From assembly GCF_002078875.1 (NCBI RefSeq), contig NC_034421.1, positions 9,074,365 to 9,138,364 of the forward strand: 64,000 nucleotides of DNA, in the 5' to 3' direction. Made by a program: the position numbers and the translations under genes. A model generated the notes under the pieces. It ran no database searches. It was not told the origin of the DNA and saw only the letters and a list, made by a program, of their open reading frames with translations. Below, one piece after another: positions 14,601 to 29,600 of this stretch. The stretch comes from Numida meleagris. Its lineage: Eukaryota; Chordata; Aves; Galliformes; Numididae. Within the stretch, counting starts at the first letter, position 1. Every line of letters begins with the position of its first letter.

Positions 14601-17600
14601 TGTTAATAGATACCAGAGGTAATGTGAAGAAAAACGAGCTCCTCGTCTGGTACGTGACGCAGCCTTGCTGTGCTGGCACAGCTGAGATGGTGAGCCACAG
14701 TACAGTTTCTCCTAACCAGCACTGAATTCATCCAAGGCCCTGTTGTATGGATGAAGCACCATGTTTGATGGGACATACAGAAGGCTTTGTTTAAACCTGA
14801 AACTACAGAAAGGCTGTGTAATGCTCTGGCTGCTGATCCGCCATATTAATGAGTTATGTTAAAGTGAAATCCAAACAGGATTTGAAGTAGAGTACCAAAT
14901 ATTTGCTAAACCTGGATAAGAACTCAGCAAGCCACTTCAAGACTTCCTAATAGCCCTCCATCCTTTTCCAGGCAGAAATTAACTGCCAGTTCTGCCAAAG
15001 GCAGTGGAATCTGGTAGCTGGGAAAATCCAGGCATGAACAAATGGAACTGGGAAACTTAAAATTTTTTACAGCTCAATCAATCTGAGTAGAGTTTAGATG
15101 AATACAGAGAATAGTGTATGTCCCTCATAGCCAAATTTAAGGCCATGTGGAGTTCTAAAACTGCTGCTTTAAAGTGTTAGTGACAAAGAAATGACTCAAG
15201 CTTTGAGCACAATAGGGTGTACCATACCATATTTCACTTTCCTGGGAGTGACAGCTGTTATCTCAGAAGCTAGCTAATGTATTTCTTCCTTATAGGCTGG
15301 GTTTGTTGGTTTGCTTTTATGATGACATGGAACAGCTGGATGCCGCTGTGGCCCAGGCTTTACTTCATCAAATGATTAAATGCAATCAATTGAAAGGTTT
15401 CCAGGCCAAGGTTCAGAAGGTGGGTACTGTGCTCATACTTCCTCCTACTTTGTTGTCAGGATTAGGAAAGGACTTTCTTCTTGAATTCAGAAAGATAAGA
15501 GTGAATTACTGGGACCTAAGAAATAATGAAATAGTTCTCGTGTGTATGATGCAAAATATAAAAGCTTTTTTTTTTTTTTTCCCTCACAGTAATCATTTTT
15601 TTCTTGTTCTGTTTCTTCCATGTTTCTTTGACAATTGTTGTTCTACTTCGGGATTTTTATGAAGTGTGTGGTCACTAAAGGCTTGCCAATGTCTATTCCA
15701 AAAACTCCAGTTGAAGTTTTGGGTGATAATTGGAAATTGGTTCTTGGCAGATTTGTTTCCCATCTGTTTGTTTTTTTTTGTTTGTTTGTTTGCTTTAGCT
15801 TAAATCTCAGCTCCTGAATATTGCCATGCAGAATCAGACACTGAATGATATCCTTGGATCGCTGTCAGATGCTGTGGTTGGGCTGACTTCAAGCCAGCTG
15901 GAATCTTTGTCACCTGAAGCAGTGCATAATGCTATTGCAACACTAAACCAAGTCTCTGGGTGGGCAAAAAGCCAAGTTATGATTTTATCCAGTAAATACC
16001 TCTCTTACGAAAAGGTACCTCTGATACAGCCCTCTTATCTTCTGTTTTTAGAAGTAGAATGGCTTTTTCCTCCCAATAACTGTAAATTTTGAAAAGTTCA
16101 GCACTGGTATGAGACTTCTAGAACTGTTAGTGGTCTGAAAAATTTGTTTAAATCAAATAAAAACATTCCCGAGGTGATATAATACTCTAGTAACATGGAG
16201 AGTGTGTATTTGCAATTGGCAGTTGTATATGTTATTTTGTCTGTATCGCTGCCCCACACAGCAGAATTTGCATCATCCCAAACTAAATATTCTAATATAC
16301 TGTAATGGAAGGAGTCAGGGCCCTCTCTAAAGTTTTCCAAAAAAAAGAACCTCGGGGAACAAATGGGACAATTTCCGCGGAACAGTCTTGTGTAAATGTA
16401 AAGATGTCTAAGGCAAGTGCATCCCTAGGCAAGAGAAAGTACTTTATAAAGCACTCAAAAAATTGTTTTGATTTATTAACTTTTGATTTTAAATAACTCT
16501 TTTATGCACAAACCAGAAGACTTTGTTTGCTCTGTTATCTCTGCAGGTTTTATCATTTTATAATGTTAGCCAAATGGGCGCGTTGGTGGCTGGTATTAGC
16601 ACTGAGTCATTCTACAGAATGAACCCAAAAGAGCTTTCTCAGCTCATTCGAGGCACAACATCCCAGTTCTCATCGGACTTATCTCCTGCACAACAACAGG
16701 GGATCCTCAGGAAGGTAATTACAAACTTTGGTATGGAGCAGATTCTCTCTGCACAAAAGCACAATAACCAGATTTGTGGAGTGTGATTTAAAATGTTACT
16801 GAGACTTGGAATAAGCTCAATGGTTAATATTTCTAGTGTTTTGTTGGTTTTTTTTTTTTAGTACTAAGTATGTTTTGAAGGCTCTCTCTGGCTTACTTCT
16901 GAGGCTTTTTTAATGCTGACATATTTTTCTTTTGTACTCTTCAGAGAAATATTACACAGAATAGAAAGACAAATCCTGTAAATCTAAGCATCAGCTCTGA
17001 AATGTCATGTATTTGTCTCTCGCACTTTTTAGATAGCTTCATCTACAGATTTTTCTTCACTGGTCACAGATGTACAAGGAGCTTTCTTTAGAGAAATATC
17101 TCTTTCTGATTTATGGAAAGAGAATGGATATAATTCTTCAGTGATGAAAGACAAAGAACTAAGAAGCAGCCAGGTAAAAAGAAAAAAAATAATAACAATG
17201 AATTTTCCATTCCACTGCAATTTAGTGTGATGGGAGAGGAGGAAAAGTGTTGAAATACATGTGTTGGAAGAACAGAGGCAGAAGGAAGGAACTGCCCCAA
17301 ATTTGTTTTCACGTAAGCAGCCAGCAGCCACTTAGAGCCTAAGCAGGTTTCTGAGACAGTGTTATGAAAAGGAAAGCATTAATGTGCATAGTTTAAATAT
17401 CTTCAGGGTTCTGCCACATTCAGTTTCTTTCCAGTACTGTATAGTAGATGCTTGCATATACAGCCAGTCCTCTGGCTCTGTGCAGAGATGGAAGGTTAGA
17501 CCACGTGACCTCCTGAGGTCTCTTTAAACCTTAATTATTCCGTGGCCACGTGCCAGGAATGTGTTTAATGTCATTCCACAGCACCGGTCACTGGTGTGAA

Positions 17601-20600
17601 GGATGGGTTCACCACTGGGTACCTAACCTTGTGGTTGACCATTCTGGACACCAGAAAGGCCTTTAGAATACATGATAGGGTTAAACATACAAAAACCTTG
17701 CAGTGGTTATTGTCTTTCAACTGTATTACTGAAGTTTTACTTTAAATATGGTGGCTTTTATTTCAGGCTTTGTATCTGTATGAATTATTGTCTAAGAAAA
17801 GTTCTTCTGTTGAACTCCTAAGGTACGGATGATAGTCTAGTTCTGTTACCAGAGCAACTTTAAGGTAAACATCATGTGGTTATTTTGTACTATTTTATGT
17901 TTATTTATTTATTTATACGTTTTGATAGCCTTTAGATTACAAGAAAGAAAAGAGAGGTGGTCATAGAAACTAAACCTTAGGTTGTGGGGAGTAAGGACTA
18001 GATCCTACTAAAAATACTGAAAAGATTGAACTTTGCTTTCCCTATCAGTACAGGACAGCTTCTGAAAGGAGTGACTTGCCAGCTGATCGAAAGTATGAGC
18101 ACAGACTCTTTTTTAAACCATTTCAAAGTCTTTGAAAATAATCTTCATCTGCTTTCTCCGTATCAGGTAAAACCAGAAAAAGACTTTGTGTGCATAAATA
18201 CACTCAATATCCAAACTGCAAGTAAATAGGAATTTAATCTTCTGTCAGATTTTTTGTCCAAATGTGAACATGTGTGTACATGTGAACTTGTCTGTTAAAA
18301 TATTTCATTTAAATCTTGTATGCATTAATTTGTTCATTATCATATTCATTTTGGCAATTTCATTTGCCACTTAAGAGTTGCAAGAAGTTTTTACAGTCAT
18401 TCCACCTTGCTAATCTATAAGTAATCTTTTTGGAAATATATATATAGCTTTTGGAAAAATACAAGCACTCATGTGCACCCAAACATAGAATGTTTCATCT
18501 CTGATGTCTGCAGAAAATAAAGTCTGAACTTCCCTGTGTTTAAAAAAAAAAAAAAAAGGTAAAGAAAATTTCTCTCTGAAGATAACACACAGGGTTTCCT
18601 GTATGCTAATTTACAAGCTATATTTCCATTCTTCCTCAAAAATAACAAATGCTTAAGATCTTATTTTTGTGTTGTTTTTAGCTTAATTGTTTGGCTTGGA
18701 AGTTTTGGAAAGTCTCCAATGCATCTATTCCTCCCTTCTTCTTCCTGGCGCTCCCGTAAGTTACATCTTACCCCATCTGAAGTTACCACATCTGTAGCAG
18801 TACATTTTGAGTTTTCTTTTGAGCACTTTTTTTATAAACTACAATTTATAATTTCTGAAGTTCAGACCCGTCTCTGAGGTTTTCTGTCTCCATAGATTTT
18901 ATAGGAGTGGATATTGGCATCTGAAGGTCAGGTCTGTGTTCTGAGACCATTCTAATTCTTTTGCAGGATTGAGTACCTGGAGTACATTTCAGGCCCTCTG
19001 TGTGTCCCTTTCATTGGAAGCCTTGGGAAGACTGAGATGGACCTCTTGTCTCCAAGCTTTCGCAAAAAAGAAATTGTGCTGCAGAAAGTGCAGGAATGCT
19101 TGGTAGGCACAGTTATGTGGGTCGGTGGTGGAGGGGGAGCTGCACAGAATCCACTGAACATTCCAAACTCAGTTGAGAGTAGCTGATTAGCTTTCTCTCT
19201 GTTTATTGTCATACGGTGCATCACAAAGTCACACTGCATGCTTGTAGTCTCCAGAGTGCACAAAGATGTTCATGGTCTCCTGTAGATAGACATCAACTGG
19301 CTCTTCTGCTCTGTATTTGTGCAGTGAAGCTGTAGCTCATGGCCTGGCAGACCAAAAGGCAGTAACACAGCATGGCAATTTCTTCATCATACAAGCAACA
19401 GCAATTTAAGACTGTAGCATCATTTAGATAAACTCTGAAAATCTCCATGTTTCAACAAAGATGCTTTTCTTGCTTAGGATGAACTGTGCTGACTCCTTTG
19501 TACAGGGTTCCAAATTAAGTTTGCCACCTAGAAATACTGGAAAAAAATAGACATTTAATTTAAATATTTTAAAGAAAATTACAAAAATAACTTGCTGGAA
19601 GTGCCAGTAGAGCTGAATCCTAAGACTCAGTTGTTGTCTTTTTTTAAAGCACAGCAAACAATTTGTGGTTTTCTGGATTGTACTGGTCTACAGGCAGTGA
19701 TATGCAGTTTTACCAAACTCCTAATTTATTCCTAACAGAAGCCTGGTGTCTGTAAGAGTTCAAAGACCCCTGTTATGCCAGAGCTACCCAGAATTGTTTT
19801 TGAAACAGCTCTGCAGTGAGGATTTATTATAGATCAACATAGAGAGTTCATGTATTTTTCATGTAGATCAAAAGAACGCCTCTGTTTGTAATTTGTTCTC
19901 CTGGAGAAGAGAAGGCTCAGGTGGGATCTTACCTATATATGATCACAAGGGCACAAACTGAAATACAGGAAATCCCAAGTAAATATAAGGAAAAGGCTTT
20001 TGTTACTGTAACGATGTTTGAACACTGGGACAGATTGCTTAGGGTGAGTTTCCGTGTGTGGAGATGTGCAAAACCCAACCCAGTGAGGCCCCAGGCAACT
20101 GGCTGTAGCTGACCTGCTTTGAGCCCAGGGTTTGGACCAGGCAATCTCCAGAGCTCATCCAGAATCAGCCATCCTGTGGTTCTGCTTGCACTCATTGCTG
20201 CACTGCATTTCGTACAGGGATGTCAGTCACTGTTTGCATAAGTTTTTGTCTTACCTGTTTCTATTTTTGTATTTTCTTCATGCACTGTTTTGATTTTGTT
20301 GTTATCTGCCTAAGGAAACATTTTTCTTGGCCTCTGTGAATATTACCAAATATTCTTAGGAAATGTCTTTGATCACAGTGAAGTGGCTGGGACAGCCTGA
20401 CCCTGCCAACCCATTTGCAGCTGAAACTATTCCCTCTTGCTCCAACCATTGCCACTCCTTCTGAGCTGTATGTGGCACAGACAGTTGTACCAAGAAGATT
20501 TTGTGATTCCTGCCACCAGGAAGCTCAGCAGCCATCGTTTTTTAAGGAAAGCTAGTTTGTGATGCAGCTTTGAATATTCATGTCCTTGTACATATGAACC

Positions 20601-23600
20601 ACTCCTACAGTCCCTCGTGTTTTAGATAGAGAAACTGCAGAATGAAGCTTTGTGGTAACAGGAGCTTGTGGCCCCTTTGCCACACAGGGCCATGGGAGGA
20701 CTCTCCTGGGAGCAGAACTGCACTGATTCTGTGCTTGTTGAGTGGTCACCTGGAGACTATGGCAAGCATTTTACATTACTTTTTATGTGTGGTTCATTAT
20801 GAAATAAATAAAGAATGCACTAGAGCTCAACAATTGCTTATTAAATATCACCAGTTGTGTTGGTAAGAGCAAGAAGTATAATGTGGCTTCAGCAGAAACT
20901 GTAGATAGAGTTGCTAGTGCAAACTGTAGTGTCTTTGTTCCTTAAAGGGTCACAGGGCTTAAATGTGTTGTGATGCAGTTGAGTGATACAGGGCAAGAGC
21001 CAAGATTAGCTCAGTCAACAAAGTAAATGCTTCTTGTTTCAGAATGGCTCCATTGCTGATGAATATGATGTTGACCTACTTGGAAATCTAATCTGCCACT
21101 TACCTCCAGCTTTTCTACATGGCAGAATGTCCCTAAAGGCAATGGCAGCAGCCCTTCATCAATTCAAACTCTGCCGACAGCTTAGCCATGAGCAGAAGAC
21201 TGAAATTAAATACAAACTCCTTGAGTTATATGGGTAAGGCATTAGGTATAGTACCTTGCTTCTGCTGGCAGTTAAGGCATGTGGAGTGTTAAGGCAGTGC
21301 TCTCTGTTCACTAGAATGACATTTCTGTTTGTGTGTAATGTGATAACTGCAGAACAAACTACAGCCCCAGGGACACCCTGGATAAGTTAAGTCCCAGAGG
21401 AAAAAAGAGAGAAAGCATAATGGTTGAGGAGTGGCAGGCAACAAGAATCTCTGGTGTTGCAAGAGCCAGGGGTTACTGGGGAAGTATGGGACAGAGAGCC
21501 GAAGAATTCTCACATTTGTGCACTGATCTGAGAAGAAAAGGATGACTGCAGGCACCAGTGGCAACTGGAGAGAGCCAGAGGAGGAAGCAGAGGGATATAA
21601 AGTTCAACCAATTGAAGCAACAGAGGAGAGAGCGTGTTAGATATCGTTAATGACTGAGATTAGGAGGCTGGTTTGAACCACCACGCTGTATCAGTCACGC
21701 AAAAAGCAAAGCTGTCCTCTGTCAAGAATATAACATTTATCTCTTGCATACTCTTAGAGATATCTTGCCTCTGAAGGCAAAGACTGAATACTTAGTTTCT
21801 AAGCATCCCTTTAGTCCCAAAGTCTGTCACTGGGTGCTTTCAGTCATTTTAGTTTTTCATTCAGCTTCCTCCTAGTTGTCAGGATTTTTGTGGTAATGTT
21901 ATCTGTATTTTCCAACAGATGCCATCCCTGCATTCTTTATCTTTATACAGATTCATGTGAATGAATCATGACACGCTGTGCTAAATAACACTTCTTTTTA
22001 TTATTAACATATATAACACCTGTCTAGTCAAGTGTCCTCATAGCAGGGCAATAAATCCAACAGTTTTCTAAGAGAACACACACTTTCAACAGACTGGTAC
22101 ACTACTACCTCCTGCAGAGTTTTCCACTCTGAAAATTATTTATCCAAGTGCTGTGTTAAGTTAACCCCGAAATGGGTTGGCTAATATTTGTCAGTTTTGT
22201 GTCAAACAGCCCAAATAAGCACAGGGCTAAGCAACATATATTTTGAAACACCCTACATCACTCAGAGCAGAACCTCCTACATATTCCTCCAAATAATTTA
22301 GCATGTTATTCCAGGAGGTATAGAAAGGATCATAGAAAGGATTTCTAAAACAGAAGCGGCTTAGGTGTCATTAGACCTGCCTCTCTGAAGCATTAGAGCT
22401 GCCTTCATCTGCTCTTGGATCTTACAGGTGAAGGAGATAGTTCTGACAGCCTAACAGGGAGCCAAAAAAGAAGCTGTTTAATTTTTCGGTGTCATCACCT
22501 ATGTTTCCTGTCTCTGTCCCTTTGTTTCGAAAAGACTGAGTTTCTTTCCTGAGCTGCTTAGTGAATTTGATCTCTTCAGAATGAGAGGGAAACTGTCCAC
22601 TTTTCCTAGGTGAGCATGGGCCTGTTTTTCAGAAATGCTGAAGACCCACAGCTCCCATTGGCATCAGGGAAAGCTGCAGTTGCCCAGCAGCAATGAAAAA
22701 GTGCCTGTAATCCTGCAAATGGTTCAACATTACAATATATTTTTTGTTTGTTGTTTTGATTTGGTTTTGTTTTAACTTAGAGAAGCAAGTACTTGCAAGT
22801 ATTGCCTGCCTATCAGCCAAGTTGGTCCTTAGGATAAGGTATTTAGAAAAAGGATGGTTTCAGTTTTGATTATGATGGTTCTTATTTGGATTCCATTTAG
22901 CAGAATACTATTGCAGTATGAATCTGATAGAAAATGGGAAATTTTAATTGTTCTGAAAATAACTTTCTCTTTTCTTGAACACTGTAATGCTAAGGATGTT
23001 ACGAACATTGAGGGAGAGAGAAGGCAAAGCAACGTTTGAAGGCTTTCTCTGTACATCCTGAGAATTCCACTAATCCTCCGTATGTCAGAGGGAGATGGGA
23101 AAATACAGTCTGATGTTAATAATGGAATCATAGAATGGATTGGGTTGGAAGGGACCTTTAAGATCATCCAGTTCCAACCTCCCTGCTGTAGGCAGGAACA
23201 CCTCCCACCAGACCAGGTTGCTCAGTATGCACGAATCATTACACTGGCGTAGGATCATCTGTCTTTCCTGTATGATACAGTATAAGAAAAACTCTGAAGT
23301 TTCAGTGTAATTTTGATTGCAAGCATTCTTCATTAATAAGATCTTCCAAAATATTTTTTCAGTTCTCCAAAGAACTGGACAGCTGAAACAACGTTAGATG
23401 TTGGACCTTTCATAGCTCAGTTGTCAAAAGGAGAATTAAATGTCCTTGCTGAAAAGGTATGTTCTTATTTTAACTTCTAAATTTATTAAACATTATGTTT
23501 GAATTTGGATTTGTGAATGCAGTAGCAGCCTAGATTATGTAACCTATGTTATGAATGTTAAACTAGGGTAATAAATATTTTGGCAAGGAGCCATGTGTTA

Positions 23601-26600
23601 ATGCTTTTATCCATTTACACGTTTTTGACTTGATCAAAATTTCTGAGATTTCTTCTCTATTCTAGGCAATTATTTGCATACATACAGTGATAATTGCACA
23701 TTGGCATGCAGAAAAAATATGCTGTGTTTAAAATGATGCAGACAAACATTTTTAGAACTGTATACTGTGTAGCATTGTTTCCTTCATTCCTCTGCCTCTC
23801 AACCATAAAAGTTATGTTTCTTACTTGTTAATAATGGGCTCATGCTGATCAAATCAGCATTTACTCATGTGGCCCTTTGCCCAAGGGCCAGTTTAGCACA
23901 CATAACAACTAACAGCCCCAGCACTGCATCTTGTTGTTTCTTTGCCCTCTTTAGTTCATATAATCTTACAACTTTTTATGTGTAAGGGTAAACTGTACTG
24001 GATTGAGGAATTCATTACTCTGCAGAAATATGTGAGCACAGTCAGCAGCTTTTCTCAGGAAATAGTGCTTATAATTGACAAATAGAATAGGACTCTTCAA
24101 TTGAAAGGGAGGTGCCCAGCAGGGCAGAGAAGAGATACCAGAACATCACAAAACCCTAAAAAAGATGAAAAGGTAAAAATTATTTCTCATAATTTAGCTA
24201 GGTCCCTGTGCTCAATTTTTACATTTATTTGACAAATTTGAAACAAACAAAATAAGACATTTTCCATGCTGCACATTACAGACAGAGGAGTTCGTTGCTA
24301 CACAGTCAGCAATCAGGCAGTGCACAGATACTGCCAGAACCTGTGAAGGCATGATAGAGGGAGAATCTCTCAGAATTTACTTTGTTTTTAGTATTTTTTT
24401 CCTTAAACATCTGCTGTTAACCTTTCAGAAGCAGCCAGTTTATTGCCTTTCACTTGCTAAGCATCTGCATGAAGAGGAAGGAGGCTGAGCTGTTACTAAC
24501 CTCCATTTTGCTGAGGTCTGCACAAATCTCTCTCCAGAATTTATTTTAAAAAAGGGAAAGATGTCTTATTTTTTTTCTTTCCTTTTGAAGTTTCCAGATA
24601 TCATTTTGCAAATAGCAAAGACAATTGAACCAGTTTCTTCAGCTGAAGAGCTTCTATTAACTGTATTTGAATCTGTCTCCAATGCCACTGCCAACAGGGA
24701 GCCACATCTCACCACACCAGGTGAGTGTTTTACCTGGTGTCTGTGCAATGTCAAAGTGCAAGATTTACAGTTCAAACTGACTTTTTCTTTTGCCTTGATC
24801 ATCATATGCATTCCAAGGACAATGAAAATGAAAGCACTCAATAACTTAACAGTCTACTCACATAAGTGGTGAATCTTTGCTCTGTTGCCCATAGTCATCT
24901 GATGCATTGACCAATTGCTGAAACACTTGATTTCAGTACTTCATTGCAAGGTTAAGTATCTCCTGGAATGTCTGTACTTCCACTAAAGAAAAGATTATTT
25001 GAATTGGGTTTTTTGTTGATTTTTAACTTTTTTGGCTTCCTTTGTAATTAAATGAAGCTCCTTGAATTATGAAGCTGTGGAGGTGACAAGTTACTGTTGT
25101 GCCAAAAGATTACACATAGTTAATCCTTTGCCAGACATGAGCATATGTTGATTCAGCTGTTCTGAAATCTGACATTGGTTGTGGCACTGTGTTTTGTTAT
25201 AGTCTAAGATTTATTAATAGTCAATCTACTAGAATCTCTGGTGACAAATTGATCATTTTCTTTGGAGAAGGTGCATACTTTGACTATATTCTATTACAAC
25301 AATTCTTTCCCATATCTTAAATTCACCCAAGCAGAATTTTTAGGCCATGTCGTCTTGTGCTGTGGAGAACGACCTTGCTGTGGTGGAAGCTTCTGAAAGC
25401 ACTGATTAGCATTTAGCACTCAGTGGTTTCAGGGAGGCTGGTACTGACTGCCTTTGAAAACCTACCCATCAGTTCTGTCTAACAGTACAAGTCCAAGCTC
25501 TCACCAGCCCCTGCGCCTGCCTGGAAATCCTCCCACTTACGTAACAGCAACTCTGGATGATGGCTGAGGCATCCCTTACAATGCTGTATTCATACACAGG
25601 AGGTAGTGTTCTGCAGAGCTGTATTTTTGCGTTGGTTGAACAAAACCATGACCTCTATTGGGCGGAGGAGTCATTACAAATTATCATGCTCTAAAAAAGC
25701 AGGATCAAGCTGATAGAGTATCAGAGTCCAGCTGTGTGGAGCAAATTCACTCTTCTCTGAACAAGTAAACCATCCAATCTTTAATTATTACAAAATTAGT
25801 CTCCTTACAGATGTTTCTTTAGAACTTGATCACAACACCACCAATCCCAAATACTGTAATCAAACTCATGTTCAGTGCAGTTGCAGAGCTGTCTCATCTG
25901 CATTGCGAGACCAATATAAACCTGCCAGTGAAGCTAATGGCCTTTGTCAAAAGATAACAGGGTTCCAAGGTTGCTTGCTCTGCACTCAGGGTGCGCTGGC
26001 ACAGCTGGGAACAGGCCTGGAGGATGGAAAATGAAGGAATTGTTTGTGTTGATGCAACAAGAGATGTTTCTGCTCTTTAAGCGTGGTGTTGAAGTTCTGT
26101 TGCCAAGCATAATCTCCACACAGCTCACATTGTAGTTTCAGTAAGGAATGAAGTTTTATGGCTGATTTCTAAATTACTAGAAAATGTGGTATTAGAAGAA
26201 TGGCTCTAGGATAACAGGGATGCTCTGCGTGATGCCAACCTGCTATTTAACATTTCCTATTGGTTGTGAGCAAATAGTAATGACAGTAATAATTGCTAGT
26301 GATAGTTCATACATCTCTACCTATACCAGGGGAAAAAAAAAGGTGATGCTTAAGGCAAATTGGAGCATGTGAGGCAAAATTCAGCAATTGTGTGTCCGAG
26401 ATGCTACCAGAAAGCAGCAGCAGTAGTGGAAAAATAATTCAGGTTGCTAACTCACAGCACTGAGATGTTATAAGATGTTATCTATGTAATATGTTCTTCA
26501 TCAAACTAAATATAATTATGTAGCAGAAGGAAGAATGAAGAAGTATCAGATACAGGAAGCAAAGCCAGGAATCTAATTAGTATTTCCCTCTGTAACTGTG

Positions 26601-29600
26601 CCAGTGTATCTGGTGTGTTGCAAATAATAAAATCAATGTTTTGTTTTTCCAAGAACAAAAAATTGAGGTTTTCACGACTTGGGGAAAGGAACTGTACTGG
26701 GCAGTATTTACATGAGAAAAGCTGACCTTTTGCAGAAGGGGAAAGTGAAACAATGCATCTTCACAGGAGGGAGCGCACAGGGAGAGCAGAATGTCAGCTG
26801 GTACAGTGCAAACTGAACAACGTTTTCGTTTGCTCAACAGATTCGGTCTTTTCAGTGTTCTACCCACTACTGCAGCTTCCTTTGATGCAAATAAATCCCT
26901 CCTCTGCCTGCTTTCATTGTACAAATCTACTTTATACGTCCTCACTTCCATTTATTTATCTGGGGGAGCTTAGCTCTGATGCAGCATCTGTGGAATTCTT
27001 GCATTTTACTGGTAATGGCCATATAATCTCCACATATCTTCAGATTTGGTTTAGATAATTGTTTAATAAGGTTTCCTAAATTAGTGACAGGAGATAGAGC
27101 AGTAAGCAAGCATGTTAGGATTCTATTTTCTGTTTTCTGTCAGTATGAGAGGTAGATTACACCAAAAAAAGACCAGGATTTGTTAAAACACACAGTGGAA
27201 AATCTCTCATTTAATCATACATGGGGCCGGAAGCTGACCATAAATCAGATTTTTAAATGCAGGTCATCTGCCCAAACAGTTCTGCTGTAAGTGAGATGCT
27301 CTCTCTCGTTCCTGACATTTTAACAACACGCTTGACATGGAGAACAAGCACCATGGTTCTGTGACACATCCAGTTGCTGCCTCCACCTTGTTTAAATGTC
27401 AGGCAAGTTTTACAAGCCGTACATCTCTGTCAGGGTACTTCAGCATGAAGGGATTTCTTATGTCTGTTACTTTCCTGTTGAGCTGGATTCAGAAACAAAC
27501 TGGTTGAATGGTTCTGGTTGAATGTAGAGGAGTTCATTCAGTTGCTATATATATATATAGCAACTGAATGAATATGTATATATATATTTAAATTTTTCTG
27601 AGCAGCATTGGAGCTGGATGGAGAGTTCCACTGAGGCCATCTCAGAGATCTGTGTTTGATTCCTACTGCAATATGCCCCCAGGGAGCAGTGCTGTTACTG
27701 CAGACAAAGCTCTCACCTGAGTTTGATTCCTTTAGGCAACTAGTCTTGAAAAAAACTTGGAAGATCTCAGTTGCTCTCAGCATTGTGTGCATTCAGATTT
27801 TAATTTGATTGTAGCACATATTGTAACAGTTCTGAAATACGTGCTACTCCTCTTTTCTTTTCCAGCATGCACTGCCTTTGAAGGACAAAGAATATAGTTG
27901 AATCTGACAAATTAGGAAAATTATAGTTTTATATCCAAGATATCAGTGATACAAATATTTAAGGAAATTATTTCATTTCAAGATAATTAATTAATATTAC
28001 ATTGTTTGCAGTTAATTCACAGTCCATAAGCCTCCTAACTTTTAAATCTTCCTATTCAATTTCTTTATTTTGGTCTCTTTGAAAAATATTCTTATTATTT
28101 GACTTTTTTTTCCCCCAGATTGCCTGGCAACCAGAGCCCCTTCTTCAGATGAAATTATTAAGTTAGCAGAAGCAAATGTCTATTGGTCAGCTCAGGAGCT
28201 GAAATGCATGGATGCAGCGACTTTTGACAAGAATGTGGAACTTCTTGGGACTGTCTCCAGCTTCAACGACTCCCAACTTATGGCCTTGAAGGAAAAAGCC
28301 AAGCAGGTAACTATCCTGTATGTAAAAGAAAATTTAATGCATAATTTATCTTGCTGCTACTGAACTATGGGGTTCTGAAGTAACTGTGCTATGGTGATGT
28401 CCCTACTGCTTCAGGAATATCTGTTGCTCATTAGAAAAATAACATGAGGTGGTGGTAGAAGATTATTGCCTTGTTTTAGAGTCAACAGGTAAGTTGTTCT
28501 GAGCTATTGGCTGCAATTTTGCTTTCCAATGGTTTTTCAGTTGCTTGCTTCTCACTTTTCTTTTATAAATGAAAAAAACAGCAATCTGTACTATAGGTTG
28601 TTGGTTGGCCTGCTGAGAATCCAGCTCAGAGTGTTCAAGTGTCTGAATCCATGTTGAACACAGTTTACAGTGTAATAAAACCAAATTGACTGAAAGAGAG
28701 GATACTTGGGTGGGTAAGCCACAGGTCTCTGCCCTGGGCATTGAGTGTGGGTGGTGCCTGTGGTGTGTGCCAGAGCACAGGACAGGGTTGGGTGCTGCCA
28801 GCACTGTCCCTTGTGTCAGGGGCAAAGCATCAGCAGAGTGTGTGGGCTCTGTGCAGTGCTGCCTTGGTTAGCTGTGGGCCCCTCAAAGCCAGACCTCACT
28901 CATCTCTGAGCCTGGTGGTGCATTCATCCTGGTGGTCACCTGCTTTTTCTGTTTGCTGGTTTTGTCCCAAACAGACTTCTGTTTCAGCCAGGAAAAGCCT
29001 TAGGGTGCAGTCATACCTATTGTCTTGGCTTCAGAAGAACCAGTGGTGAAGAGGTCAGCGTGCCCAGGCTGTCTTCAGCTTCAGGTCACCAGTGTCTGGT
29101 GGAGGTTGTCTCGTCTCTGTCTCCACCTGTCCCTACCTGTCCCTGGCTACCTTTTCCTGAATCCCATTCTGTCAAAATGATGCAACATTTTAGAAGTCAT
29201 TTTTAGGTTTCATTGAATTGTTATGACAGAACAAGGTTAGGAAGTTTCTACAAGTGCAGTTAGCTGCAAGTAGGACAAGTGCAGATGCTTGGAGATCTGA
29301 AGGCTGCGTCAAAGTGAGCCTGGACAGTGTCCTTGTAAAGTGGCAGTTGCAGCCAAAGCAGTGGAGCTTTGGGTAGATAAGCCAAAAGTGCAGTTTTAGC
29401 AGTGCAGCTCATCTTTTAAAACTCCCAAACTACAGGTGCCTGAAGAGAAGAGGCACTAGCCAGATGTCTGTGACTGTGACTGTGCAGCTGTGTGTCTGCT
29501 GTGACAGGACAACAACTCACTGCATCAAATACATTTGTCCCAAGACAGCCTCCCTCTGTCAGCACAGAGGCATGTGGGTGGGAAAGGGAAGAAAAAATTC

